This document shows, piece after piece, positions 55,174 to 63,229 of a DNA stretch of 64,000 bases. A program made the translations under genes and the position numbers. The stretch is from the NCBI RefSeq assembly GCF_016722895.1, contig NZ_JAEQNA010000002.1, forward strand, positions 336,801-400,800, written 5' to 3'. The stretch comes from Ramlibacter aurantiacus. Lineage in GTDB: Bacteria > Pseudomonadota > Gammaproteobacteria > Burkholderiales > Burkholderiaceae_C. The notes below the pieces were generated by a model that was not told the origin of the DNA, did not search any database, and worked only from the letters and a program-made list of their open reading frames with translations. Numbering within the stretch: position 1 is the first letter of the stretch; each line of letters begins with the position of its first letter.

Positions 55174-55749
55174 ATGGACCGTCGCGCGGTGCTGCGCCAT
55201 CTGCTCTTGTGCCCGGGCTTGCCGGTGCTCGGCGCCGCGCGCGCCGATGAGGCGTCGCTGTGGCGGCTGCTGCAAGGTGGCGGCCAGGTGGTGTTGTTGC
55301 GGCACGCAGCGACCCCGCCGGGTGCGGGCGATCCACCGGGCTTCGTGTTGGGCGAGTGCCGCACGCAACGCAACCTGAGCGATGAAGGTCGGCGAGACGC
55401 ACGGCGGCTCGGGCAACTGCTGCGTGCCCGTGGCATTCCGATGGAGCGCGTGCTGTCCAGCCCCTGGTGCCGCTGCCTGGAGACCGCGCGGCTTGCCTTC
55501 GGTCGCGAGCCTGTGGTCGAGCCTGCGCTGGGTAACGTCTTCGGCCGCCCCGAGCGGGTCAGCGGGCAGGTGGCGGAACTTCGCCGGCTGATCACCGGCG
55601 CAGGTGGCGGCAATGTCTTCATGGTGACGCACGGATCGACCATCTCGGCCCTGACCGGCGTTCTCCCCGACCAGGGCGAGATGGTGGTGTTGAGCCCGCA
55701 AGCCGGAGGCGACTTCCAGGTCGCCGGCCGGCTGGCCGCCCCGTCCTAG
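55174..55749 (+). CDS. Histidine phosphatase family protein, exported
   Basis: 191 residues. A short signal-like N-terminus (MDRRAVLRHLLLCPGLPVLGAARA) precedes a phosphoglycerate-mutase fold with the catalytic RHA motif in VVLLRHAATPPG (RHA in place of the usual RHG) and the second His in MVTHGSTISAL. AAGGAG lies eight bases from the ATG. Substrate unknown. It is divergent from the DUF3703-YtkA-peroxidase unit across the palindrome. Confidence 0.88.
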   Translation: MDRRAVLRHLLLCPGLPVLGAARADEASLWRLLQGGGQVVLLRHAATPPGAGDPPGFVLGECRTQRNLSDEGRRDARRLGQLLRARGIPMERVLSSPWCRCLETARLAFGREPVVEPALGNVFGRPERVSGQVAELRRLITGAGGGNVFMVTHGSTISALTGVLPDQGEMVVLSPQAGGDFQVAGRLAAPS

Positions 55750-55956
55750 CTACCCGCCGTCCTGCCCGGTCGGCTGGGCCGGGGGGGCAGGTGCGGCCTC
55801 TTGTGGCCCGGGGGCTCGGGAGCGACGCAGATGCTCGGCATCGACCCGCAGCAGCTCACTCCAGTACTGCAGGTCGTTCACAGCCCGGCTCGGGCGGTCC
55901 ACCGGTGCCAATGGTCTGACAGGCTTGTGCATGTGCAGATGCTCGCCCGAAGACAT
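55750..55956 (-). CDS. Possible small DUF3606-like protein
   Basis: 68 residues, uncertain gene. The centre VNDLQYWSELLRVDAEHLRRS resembles the DUF3606 pattern (Y-W-S/T-x5-V-x2-E-x-L). The tail is Pro/Ala-rich. The ATG at 55956 lacks a visible ribosome site. Its stop abuts the end of the histidine phosphatase gene. Together with 46 bases beyond its start, it fills the 250-base gap between that gene and DUF1439. Confidence 0.4.
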   Translation of the reverse strand: MSSGEHLHMHKPVRPLAPVDRPSRAVNDLQYWSELLRVDAEHLRRSRAPGPQEAAPAPPAQPTGQDGG

Positions 55957-56001
55957 GAACGTTGGATGAACGCACCGGGGCGTTCCACACGCCCCGAGCG
56001 C

Positions 56002-56565
56002 CTACCGCAGCGGCTTCAGACCGAAGTTCACCATCAGCCCGTCGCCCTGCACCGTGAACGTCTCCGGCTCGAAGCCCATCGTTTCGGCGAGCGCCAGCTC
56101 TTGATCGGTGAACGAGTGCAGCACGAGCTCGCCCACAGCCTCTCTCGCGATGGCGGGCAGCGCCTGCCGCAGGGCCATGCCGATCTCGGGTGGCAGGCCC
56201 GGCCAACGCAGTTCGATCACCTCGGGCTGGTGCGCGCGCAAGGTCTTGTCACGCCGTTCGTAGCGAAGGCTGAACAGCAGGTCGACCTCGCCGGGAGGAA
56301 GCTGTCCGATCGCCGGCCCCAGCGCTTGCGCCACCAGCGAGGCGCCGATCTGGTTGGTGACCGGCCGCAGCAGCAGGCGCGGTGCACTCACCCGCACCTG
56401 CAGCAGGCCGGGCACGCCGGCTCCCACCGGGAAGCGCTGGGACAGCATGGCGTGCAGGCGCTGCGCGGACACGCGCAGGCGAGGACGCGGGGAATCGTCC
56501 TGCGCGTGCAGGCAGGCGGCCGGCACGATCGCGACCCATGCCAGGAGGAACTGCCGTCGTTGCAT
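56002..56565 (-). CDS. DUF1439 family lipoprotein
   Basis: 187 residues. The lipobox VPAAC (Cys18) follows a short signal with RR. The mature part has beta-rich lipid-binding-like features: LLQVRVSAPRLLLRP, GEVDLLFSLRYERRD, and ends NFGLKPLR. This is the pattern of DUF1439 (YceB-like) lipoproteins. The ATG at 56565 is taken; the open frame upstream to 56979 is not coding. Role unknown. Confidence 0.85.
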   Translation of the reverse strand: MQRRQFLLAWVAIVPAACLHAQDDSPRPRLRVSAQRLHAMLSQRFPVGAGVPGLLQVRVSAPRLLLRPVTNQIGASLVAQALGPAIGQLPPGEVDLLFSLRYERRDKTLRAHQPEVIELRWPGLPPEIGMALRQALPAIAREAVGELVLHSFTDQELALAETMGFEPETFTVQGDGLMVNFGLKPLR

Positions 56566-56662
56566 CGACCGGGCATTGTGCGCGATGACGTCGCCGGCGC
56601 ACGTTGCCAGCGGCTGGTCCCCGCGCAGCGGCCGCGCCGGCCGACGGCCGCCGGGAGCGGGG

Positions 56663-57007
56663 TCAACCGCGGCGCGGCGCATCGGCGCTGGGCGCCCCCT
56701 GCTCCAGCCAGTCGGCGAAGGCCCGCACCCGGTGCGCCAGCCGCCATTCGTCCAGGATCGCGCGGGCCATCGCGAGCGCGGCACCGGCGTCCTCGCTCGC
56801 CTCCACGTGCTCGAGGAGCCAGGGCTCGAAGGCGTCCGGCTCGGGGTCGTCGCGCACGGCCCGCTCGAGCAGCCCGCGCCGGACAGACAGCCCGATCGCA
56901 TCCGCGGTCTGGTCGCGCTTGCGGGCGCGGCTGCGCCCCTCGGACGCCTCGAGCGCGGCCAGCAGGGCAGCGCACACATGGGCCGGGCGCGGCGTGGCCT
57001 GCGTCAT
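56663..57007 (-). CDS. Hypothetical protein in the formate dehydrogenase operon
   Basis: 114 residues, helical, no signal peptide. PAHVCAALLAALEASEGRSRARKRDQTADAIGLSVRRGLLERAV is the most distinctive stretch. Similar small proteins sit beside fdhE in other Burkholderiales, as far as I recall, but no function is known. It starts 4 bases after the fdhE stop (57012), so it is the last gene of the operon. Confidence 0.75.
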   Translation of the reverse strand: MTQATPRPAHVCAALLAALEASEGRSRARKRDQTADAIGLSVRRGLLERAVRDDPEPDAFEPWLLEHVEASEDAGAALAMARAILDEWRLAHRVRAFADWLEQGAPSADAPRRG

Positions 57008-57011
57008 GAAG

Positions 57012-57905
57012 TCACGACCACCCGCGTCGCGCGGGTGCCGGCGCAGGCGCCTTCGCGGCGGTGCCCAGCGAGGCGCGCAGCGAGGCGCCGTGCCCGGGCG
57101 GGCGCAGGAAGCCTCGCTCCACCGCCGCGATGTCGAACTCCACGCTCGCGAGGTCGGTCACGATCACTTCGTCCGATGGCGTGGGCTGCAGCGTCGTGCA
57201 GGACTTGAGATAGCCCATGCAGGCATGGCACACCTCGAGCGCGAACCTCGCCGCCTTGTCGTCGACCGACAGGGTGCCGAGCCTCTCGTGGTCCCTCATG
57301 CCGCAGTAGGTGCACGCCAGGGCCGGCATCGGCCAGCCGGCGCCGCAGCGCCCGCAGCGCAGGTGGCGCGTGCGCTCGATGCCGCGCACCTCGGCGAATG
57401 CCGGCCACGCGCCGCACACCGGGCAGTGACCGTGCGACCAGGCGGCGCCCCGGGCAGTGGACGACCAGGCCCGCGCGCAGCCGTGCAGATAGGGCATGGG
57501 CAGCAGCTGGGCCAGGGCGCGCGCGCCCTCCGGCGTGGCACCCGTGCGCGACGCCCACCGCCCCAGCTCCTGGGGGTCGTCGTCGAGCGCCGCCAGGAAC
57601 ACCGCCAGCGCCTCGTCGGGTGAGGTGGTTCGCCCCGGCCGAGCCGTGCCGGCCAGCGCCTGCAGGCCTTGCGCCTGCGCGACGCCGGCCAACCGATCCA
57701 GCAGCCGCGCAAGGGCGCGCCCATCGGGCTGCAGCGTCGCCCCCGCCAGCATCGGCGCGGCATCGGACGGCCGCCCGGCGTGCGGCGGGTCGGCGTCCCA
57801 AGCCGGATCGCTCAGCCCGGGGGCGAGTTCGCGCACCACGCGCAGCCATCCCGACCATTCGGGGTGCGCCTGGGCCAGCGCGTCCAGCCGCTGCGCCGCG
57901 CTCAT
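57012..57905 (-). CDS. fdhE: Formate dehydrogenase accessory protein FdhE
   Basis: 297 residues. FdhE is needed for the maturation of respiratory formate dehydrogenases. The C-terminal half holds four CxxC pairs for a rubredoxin-like metal site: HCPVC, LRCGRC, CTYC and VCHAC. The ATG at 57905 overlaps the stop of the upstream lipoprotein gene (ATGA, 57902-57905). Placed after the structural genes fdhA-fdhB-nrfD, it fits a dedicated maturation gene. Confidence 0.93.
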   Translation of the reverse strand: MSAAQRLDALAQAHPEWSGWLRVVRELAPGLSDPAWDADPPHAGRPSDAAPMLAGATLQPDGRALARLLDRLAGVAQAQGLQALAGTARPGRTTSPDEALAVFLAALDDDPQELGRWASRTGATPEGARALAQLLPMPYLHGCARAWSSTARGAAWSHGHCPVCGAWPAFAEVRGIERTRHLRCGRCGAGWPMPALACTYCGMRDHERLGTLSVDDKAARFALEVCHACMGYLKSCTTLQPTPSDEVIVTDLASVEFDIAAVERGFLRPPGHGASLRASLGTAAKAPAPAPARRGWS

Positions 57906-58132
57906 GGCGGGCCGACCCCACGCGCGTGCCTGGCCGGATCCAGCGAGGGCGGCTCGGTCGGCACCAGCCGGGGGGTGTGGTAGTAGGGGCGCGAGCCCTC
58001 GTGCATGCGCACCGTGCTCTCTGGCCGGTTGCCGATGTCGCCGCCCGGCCCGCCGCCGCGGGTACGCGTGGCCTCCGGACTCTCGCACGCGGACAGCAGC
58101 GCCACGAACGCGATGACCAGCAGCGCCCTCAT
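57902..58132 (-). CDS. Small lipoprotein in the formate dehydrogenase operon
   Basis: 76 residues, too short and Pro/Gly/Arg-rich to match a family. The signal MRALLVIAFVALLSAC ends in a clear lipobox (LLSAC, Cys16). The rest contains GGGPGGDIGNRPESTV and YYHTPRLVPTEPPSLDP. It overlaps both nrfD (ATGA, 58129-58132) and fdhE (ATGA, 57902-57905). Two such overlaps strongly support it as a real, co-translated gene. Role unknown. Confidence 0.8.
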   Translation of the reverse strand: MRALLVIAFVALLSACESPEATRTRGGGPGGDIGNRPESTVRMHEGSRPYYHTPRLVPTEPPSLDPARHARGVGPP

Positions 58133-59040
58133 GGCGTATTCGCCTCGGGCACGAACACGACGGCCGCGCGGACCATGAAGCCGCCCGCCAGCACCAGGGC
58201 CGCGGCCAGGGGCAGGCCCGCTTCGGCGCGCGATCCGCGGCGGCGCATCGCAGCCAGCAGCGGCAGCACGATCCCGATGGCGATGCCCAGGGCCAGCACC
58301 ACGCCCCAGACGTTCAGCCAGCCGCGGGCCGCCGGCCCGAGCGAGACGAACAGCGCAACCAGCACCGCGACCTGCACGACCAGCAGCCACACCCAGATGC
58401 GGTGCAGCGCCGCCACGGCAGGACTCTGCCAACGCAGCCAGCGAGCGCCCAGGGTCAGCAGCGCAGCGGACATGGTGACGGCGGACACGACGAACAGCAG
58501 CCCGAACAGGGGCGTGTCGGACCACACGGGCCGGTTCAGCACCGACAGCATCACGCCCGTGTAGCCGGTGACGTACAGCGCGACAAGCGCGCCCGGCACG
58601 GCCACCAGGACACCGAGCCAGCCGGGCGGCCGCAGGCGCCGCGCGGTGCGCCAGTCCGGGCGGCGGTGCTCGGCGAACGACGCGACGAAGGACAGCAGCG
58701 AGAAAAACCCCAGCAGCGGAACGGCCCATGAACCGGTCGACATCGGCACCCACCACTTGAACATCGGCCGCAGCGTGTGGTTGGCGACCAGCAGGTGCCA
58801 GAACCGGTCCGGCCGCGCCAGGTCGACGATGAGCACGACACCGATGACCAGCAGCAGGGGCAGGGTGATGTAGTAGCCCAGCCGCGCCAGGCGCCGGTCG
58901 GCTTCGCGCCGCGTCAGGTCGATCATGGCCGAGAGGAAATAGGTGCCACCGGCCAGCGCGCCCAGGATGAAGTACAGGACGATCAGCCAGTGCCAGTGCG
59001 GCGAGGCGGTGAACCAGGTGCTGCTGGGTGCGCCGACCAT
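58129..59040 (-). CDS. NrfD/PsrC-type membrane subunit of formate dehydrogenase
   Basis: 303 residues with about eight membrane helices (first about 17-40 in WHWLIVLYFILGALAGGTYFLSAMIDL). The N-terminal pattern GALAGGTYFLSA and DLARPDRFWHLL fits the NrfD/PsrC quinone-linked anchors. It would pass electrons from the iron-sulfur subunit to the quinone pool, in place of the cytochrome b556 (FdnI) of E. coli. It starts 2 bases after the iron-sulfur subunit stop and overlaps the small lipoprotein. Confidence 0.92.
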   Translation of the reverse strand: MVGAPSSTWFTASPHWHWLIVLYFILGALAGGTYFLSAMIDLTRREADRRLARLGYYITLPLLLVIGVVLIVDLARPDRFWHLLVANHTLRPMFKWWVPMSTGSWAVPLLGFFSLLSFVASFAEHRRPDWRTARRLRPPGWLGVLVAVPGALVALYVTGYTGVMLSVLNRPVWSDTPLFGLLFVVSAVTMSAALLTLGARWLRWQSPAVAALHRIWVWLLVVQVAVLVALFVSLGPAARGWLNVWGVVLALGIAIGIVLPLLAAMRRRGSRAEAGLPLAAALVLAGGFMVRAAVVFVPEANTP

Positions 59041-59042
59041 GG

Positions 59043-59831
59043 TCAGGCTCCCTCGTCATCGCCGCGACGCTCGCGGAAGTTGAACAGGCTGACCAGGCCG
59101 ACGACCAGCGCGCCCAGCACCGTGGCCCACGCGCCGGGGGCGAGGTTGCGGCTGGGCATCTTCGGGTCGGGCGGCAGGCCGTACACCTCGGGCTTGTCCA
59201 CCAGCAGGAAGAACGCGTTCAGCCCGCCCAGCATCTGCTCGTCGGCGCCGTACAGCACCGCGCGCTGTTCGCCGGCCGCGTGCAGCTGGTCCACGCGGCG
59301 GGCCGCACGCTCGCGCAGCTCGCGCACCGGCCCGAATACGATCGAATCGGTGGGGCAGGCCTGCGAACACGCCGGCTCCATGCCGGCCTGCAGCCGGTCG
59401 TAGCACAGCGTGCATTTCTGTGCGGTGTTGGACACCGGGTTGATGTCGATGACGCCGAACGGGCAGGCGCCGATGCAGGCCTTGCAGCCGTTGCAGGTGT
59501 CCGACTGGATGACGACGGTGTCGAATTCGGTGCGGATGATCGCGTTGGTCGGGCACACCTCCAGGCAGGCGGCCTGCACGCAGTGCTTGCAGACGTCGCT
59601 GAGCATGGTCCAGCGGCCGTCGCGCCGGTCTTCCTCGAACTGCTCGACGAACTTCACGTGCCGCCAGTGCGTGCCGTCGAGCTTTCGCGTGTTGTCGTAG
59701 CTGTCGCCCGACAGCGTGGTGCGCTCGTCGTCCAGCGCGGGCAGCTGGTTCCATTGCTTGCACGCGACCTCGCAGGCCTTGCAGCCGATGCAGACCGTGG
59801 GGTCGGTGAAAAAACCCATGGGTTCGGCCAT
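59043..59831 (-). CDS. Formate dehydrogenase iron-sulfur (beta) subunit
   Basis: 262 residues with four [4Fe-4S] ferredoxin-type clusters: C14-x2-C17-x2-C20-x3-C24, CKHCVQAACLEVCP, CNGCKACIGACP, and CTLCYDRLQAGMEPACSQACP. A C-terminal hydrophobic helix (about 232-248) should anchor it in the membrane. It carries electrons from the molybdenum subunit to NrfD. The ATG at 59831 follows the alpha subunit by 16 bases. Confidence 0.95.
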   Translation of the reverse strand: MAEPMGFFTDPTVCIGCKACEVACKQWNQLPALDDERTTLSGDSYDNTRKLDGTHWRHVKFVEQFEEDRRDGRWTMLSDVCKHCVQAACLEVCPTNAIIRTEFDTVVIQSDTCNGCKACIGACPFGVIDINPVSNTAQKCTLCYDRLQAGMEPACSQACPTDSIVFGPVRELRERAARRVDQLHAAGEQRAVLYGADEQMLGGLNAFFLLVDKPEVYGLPPDPKMPSRNLAPGAWATVLGALVVGLVSLFNFRERRGDDEGA

Positions 59832-59847
59832 CGTCGCTGCTCCTGCT

Positions 59848-62800
59848 TCACGCCTTCTGGATGTTGCACACGAAGGCCTTGCCTTCGTGGATGGTGACGT
59901 TCGGATCACCCACCAGCGCGCTCATCTCGTTGGCCGCGTCGCCGGTGCTCAGGCCTTCCCAGCCCCAGTGGAAGGGCAGGCCGACCTGGTGCACGGTGCG
60001 ACCGGCGATCGTCAGCGGCCGCATGCGCCGCGTCACCAGCGCCTTGGCATGCACGGTGGCGCGTGGGCTGGTGATGCGCACGCGGTCCAGGTTGCCGATG
60101 CCCTTCTCGCGCGCCAGCTCCGGCGACAGCTCGACGAACAGTTCGGGCTGCAACTCGGTGAGCCACGGGTTCCATCGGCTCATCGCGCCCGACAGGTAGT
60201 GCTCGGTCAGCCGGTAGGTGGTGATCACGTGCGGAAAGCGTGGGTCGGCGACCTCGGCCAGCGGGTTGCCGTCGACCTTCCAGTACTTGAGCACCGGGCT
60301 GGACTGCTGCTTGTACAGCGGGTTGCGCACGGCCGATTCGGCCGGCTCGTAGTGCGTGGGCAGGGGGCCGTCCACCAGCCCCTCGGGCACGTACAGCCAG
60401 CCCACCCCGTCGGGCTTGAGGATGAAGGCATCGGTGCCCGACAGCGCGTCCATGCCGGTCGCGCCCGGCTTGGCCTTGGCGGTGGGTGGCTTGTCGGTCG
60501 GGAAGTCCGGCACGTCCAGGCCGACCCACTTGCCCTGCGCCTCGTCCCACCAGACGTACTTCTTGCGCTCGCTCCAGGGCCGCCCCTGCGGGTCCGCGGA
60601 GGCGCGGTTGTACAGGATGCGCCGGTTCGAGGGCCAGGCGAAGCCCCAGCCCAGCTGCGCGCCGGGCACGCCGGGCTTGTCGGCCTCGCGGTTGGCCGAG
60701 CGGTTCTCGCCCGGCGACGGGAACACGCCGCAGTAGATCCACGAGGCGCAGCTGGTCGAGCCGTCGTCGGCCAGGTCTTCCGGGCCGCTGAGGTGGCGCC
60801 CGGGGTCGGCGCTGAAGTAGCCGTTGATCTCCTTGAGGATCTTCTCGGACGAGGGCTCGCCGCGCTGGCGGGCGCGTGGATCGTCCGATTCGTACGCCCA
60901 CACCAGGTGCTGGAATCCCTCGTCGCGCGGCAGCTTCGAGTCGGCATAGAGCTTCTTCAGCCGCTTGCCCAGCTCGTAGGTGAAGTACATGTCCGAGCGG
61001 CAGTCCCCCGGCGGCTCGGCGGCCTTGTAGTGCCACTGCAGCATGCGCTGGGTGTTGGTGAAGCTGCCGTCGTATTCGGCCACCTGCGCCGACGGGAAGA
61101 AGAAGACCTCGGTGGCGATGTCGGCGGTGGCGATTTCCCCGGCACGCACCTCGGGCGCCGTCTTCCAGAACATCGCGGTCTCGTGCAGCCAGTTGTCCTT
61201 CACGACCAGCCACTCCAGCTTGCGCAGGCCGGAACGCTCGAGCTTGGCGTTGAGCGAGGTCGCGGGGTTCTGGCCGATGCAGAACATGCCCTTGACCCGG
61301 CCCTCGTTCATCGCCACGAACATGGGCATGTGCGAGTGGTCGCCGATGATCTTGGGGTGCCAGGCGTAGCCGAAGTCGTTCTCGCGCGTGGCCGCCGCGC
61401 CGTACATCGACTTCAGGTACGACACCATGAACTTGGGCGTGTTGGCCCAGTAGCCGGTGGGCTTGGTCTCCTTGGCCAGCCAGTCGCCCAGCGTGGCGTG
61501 GGGCTCCAGGGCCGAGGGGTGGGACATGTAGCCGTGGATCGAGTGGTACAGCGTCGGGATGTCGGTGGAGCCCTGGATCGACGCGTGGCCGCGCAGGGCC
61601 ACGATGCCGGCGCCGGGACGCCCCACGTTGCCCAGCAGCAGCTGCAGCAGCGCCGCGCAGCTGATGATCTGCACCCCGTAGGTGTGCTGCGTCCAGGCCA
61701 CGGCGTAGGCGATCGAGGTGGTCCGCTCGGCGCCCGAGTTGTCGAGCAGGGTCTGGGCCACGCGCACGAAGGTGTCGCGCGGGCAGCCGGTCACCTGCTC
61801 GACCATCTCCGGCGTGTAGCGCGCGAAGTGGCGGCGCACGACCTGCAGCACGCAACGCGGGTCGGCCAGCGTCTCGTCCCGCAGCGCAGGCGGCGGCACC
61901 AGGGCCTGCACCATGTCGTCGTAGGGCGGCCCCTTGGCCGCGAGGGACTCGGCCTTCAAGCTGCGTGGTTCCTCGGGGCCGCCGCCGTCCTCACGCGCCG
62001 ATTCACGCGGCCCGCCGCGCTGGCGGTCGGGGGCGGCACCGCCCGACGCGCCCCCGGGCCGGTCGTAGCGCCACGAAGACGATTCGTACTCGCCGACAAA
62101 GCCGTTGAACGGCCACTCCTTCGCGTCACCGGTGTAGGCCATCAGTCCCGAGAAGACGCCCTCCAGGGCCTCGGTGTCGCGGAAGTCGCGGGTGATGAGG
62201 GTGGCGGCGTTGGTGTAGGTGGCCACGAAGGTGCGGAAGAACGGGTCCTGGTTCCAGCGCGGGCTGTTCAGCACGAAGTTGACCAGCCCGCCGAGGAAGG
62301 CGATGTCCGAGCCCGCGCGCAAGGGCGCGTAGATGTCGGCCATGGCGCTCGTTCGCGTGAACCGCGGATCGACGTGGATCAGCTTGGCGCCATGCTCGAC
62401 CTTCGCCTTCATGGGCCAGCGGAAGGCCACCGGATGGTTCTCCGCCATGTTGGAGCCCATGACCAGCACGCAGTCCGAGTCCTCCATCGATCGCGGATAC
62501 ATGGTGGCCGCACCGCGGCCGAGCCTGGTCCCCAGACCGGGGACACTTGCGCTATGTCATATTCGCGCCTGGTTTTCGATGGGCACGATGCCCAGGCCGC
62601 GCATCAGCTTCTGCTGGATATGGTTCCACTCGTTGTCCAGCGTGGCGCCGCCGAGCGAAAAGATCGAGGTGGTGCAGTTGACCTGCTTGCCGTCGCCGAG
62701 CCGTTCGATGAAGGTCTCGTCGCGCGTTTTCTTCGTCAGCTCGGCCACGCGGCCCATCGCCCGCTCCAGGTCCCACACCTCCCACTCGGCCGCGCCCGGC

Positions 62801-63126
62801 GCCCGGTGCAGCACCTGCGTGGGCCGGTTCGGGTTGACGTGCAGCTGGAAAATGGCCGCTCCCTTGGGGCACAGCGTGCCTTCGCTGTGCGGGCTGCGTG
62901 AATCGCCTTCGATGTTGACCACCTGGCCATCGACCGTGTGGATCAGCGTGGCGCAACCCACCGCGCAGAACGGGCAGATGCTCGGCGTGGCCTTGGCATG
63001 GCGGATGCGAAGTTGCTGCGCGCGCGCGGTCGCCGGCGCCAGGGTCAGGCCGGCGCCCGCCAGGGCGCTCACGGCCGTGCCGCCGCTGGCGAGCAGCCTG
63101 CCGAAGTCGCGTCGTGTGATGCCCAT
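59848..63126 (-). CDS. Selenocysteine-containing formate dehydrogenase, catalytic (alpha) subunit
   Basis: 1092 residues if the in-frame TGA at 62559-62557 is read as selenocysteine (residue 190). A Tat signal (TRRDFGRLL, 4-12), the [4Fe-4S] site C51-x2-C54-x3-C58-x27-C86, and IENQARI-U-H around 183-191 match E. coli FdnG (QARVUH). The molybdopterin domains continue (MYPRSMEDSDCVLVMGSNMAENHPVAFRW). The frame is intact across the TGA (3279 bases, divisible by 3), and a SECIS-like hairpin lies just after it. AGGAG precedes the ATG at 63126. A Gly/Arg/Pro-rich linker (about 355-385) is an insertion. It oxidises formate in the periplasm. Confidence 0.95.
62528..62544 (-). promoter_or_regulatory. 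SECIS hairpin for selenocysteine insertion
   Basis: On the minus strand, 12 bases after the TGA, GTCCCC-GGTCT-GGGGAC forms a 6-bp stem with a GGUCU loop, like the GGUCU apical loop of the E. coli fdhF/fdnG SECIS bound by SelB. The position just downstream of the UGA inside the coding region is the bacterial rule. It supports reading of the TGA as selenocysteine. Confidence 0.88.
62557..62559 (-). other. In-frame TGA decoded as selenocysteine
   Basis: Minus strand TGA at codon 190 of the formate dehydrogenase alpha gene, between Q-A-R-I and H-S-A-S. Both sides align with the FdnG family, so this is recoding, not a nonsense mutation. It is the catalytic residue that binds molybdenum. Confidence 0.93.
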
Positions 63127-63229
63127 CTGTCGCTCCTGGGGTGGTGCGGTCCCGTGGAGGCCGGACCGACGATCCATGCTAGGGGCAATCGCGGCTTCCG
63201 TGGGCCACGCTTGCTTTGTGCAACTTCTG

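Noticed and set aside
62557-62559. Stop codon splitting the formate dehydrogenase gene into a pseudogene
   Set aside because: The frame stays open on both sides, the flanking residues match the Sec site of FdnG, a SECIS-like hairpin follows, and selB is adjacent.
59716-62901. Plus-strand ORF of 1061 codons opposite the formate dehydrogenase genes
   Set aside because: Antisense shadow without domain signatures; the minus strand encodes the conserved FDH subunits.
63127-63229. Sigma-54 promoter before the formate dehydrogenase genes (TGGCCC ... TTGC)
   Set aside because: The GG-GC spacing does not match the -24/-12 rule, so no sigma-54 site is claimed.
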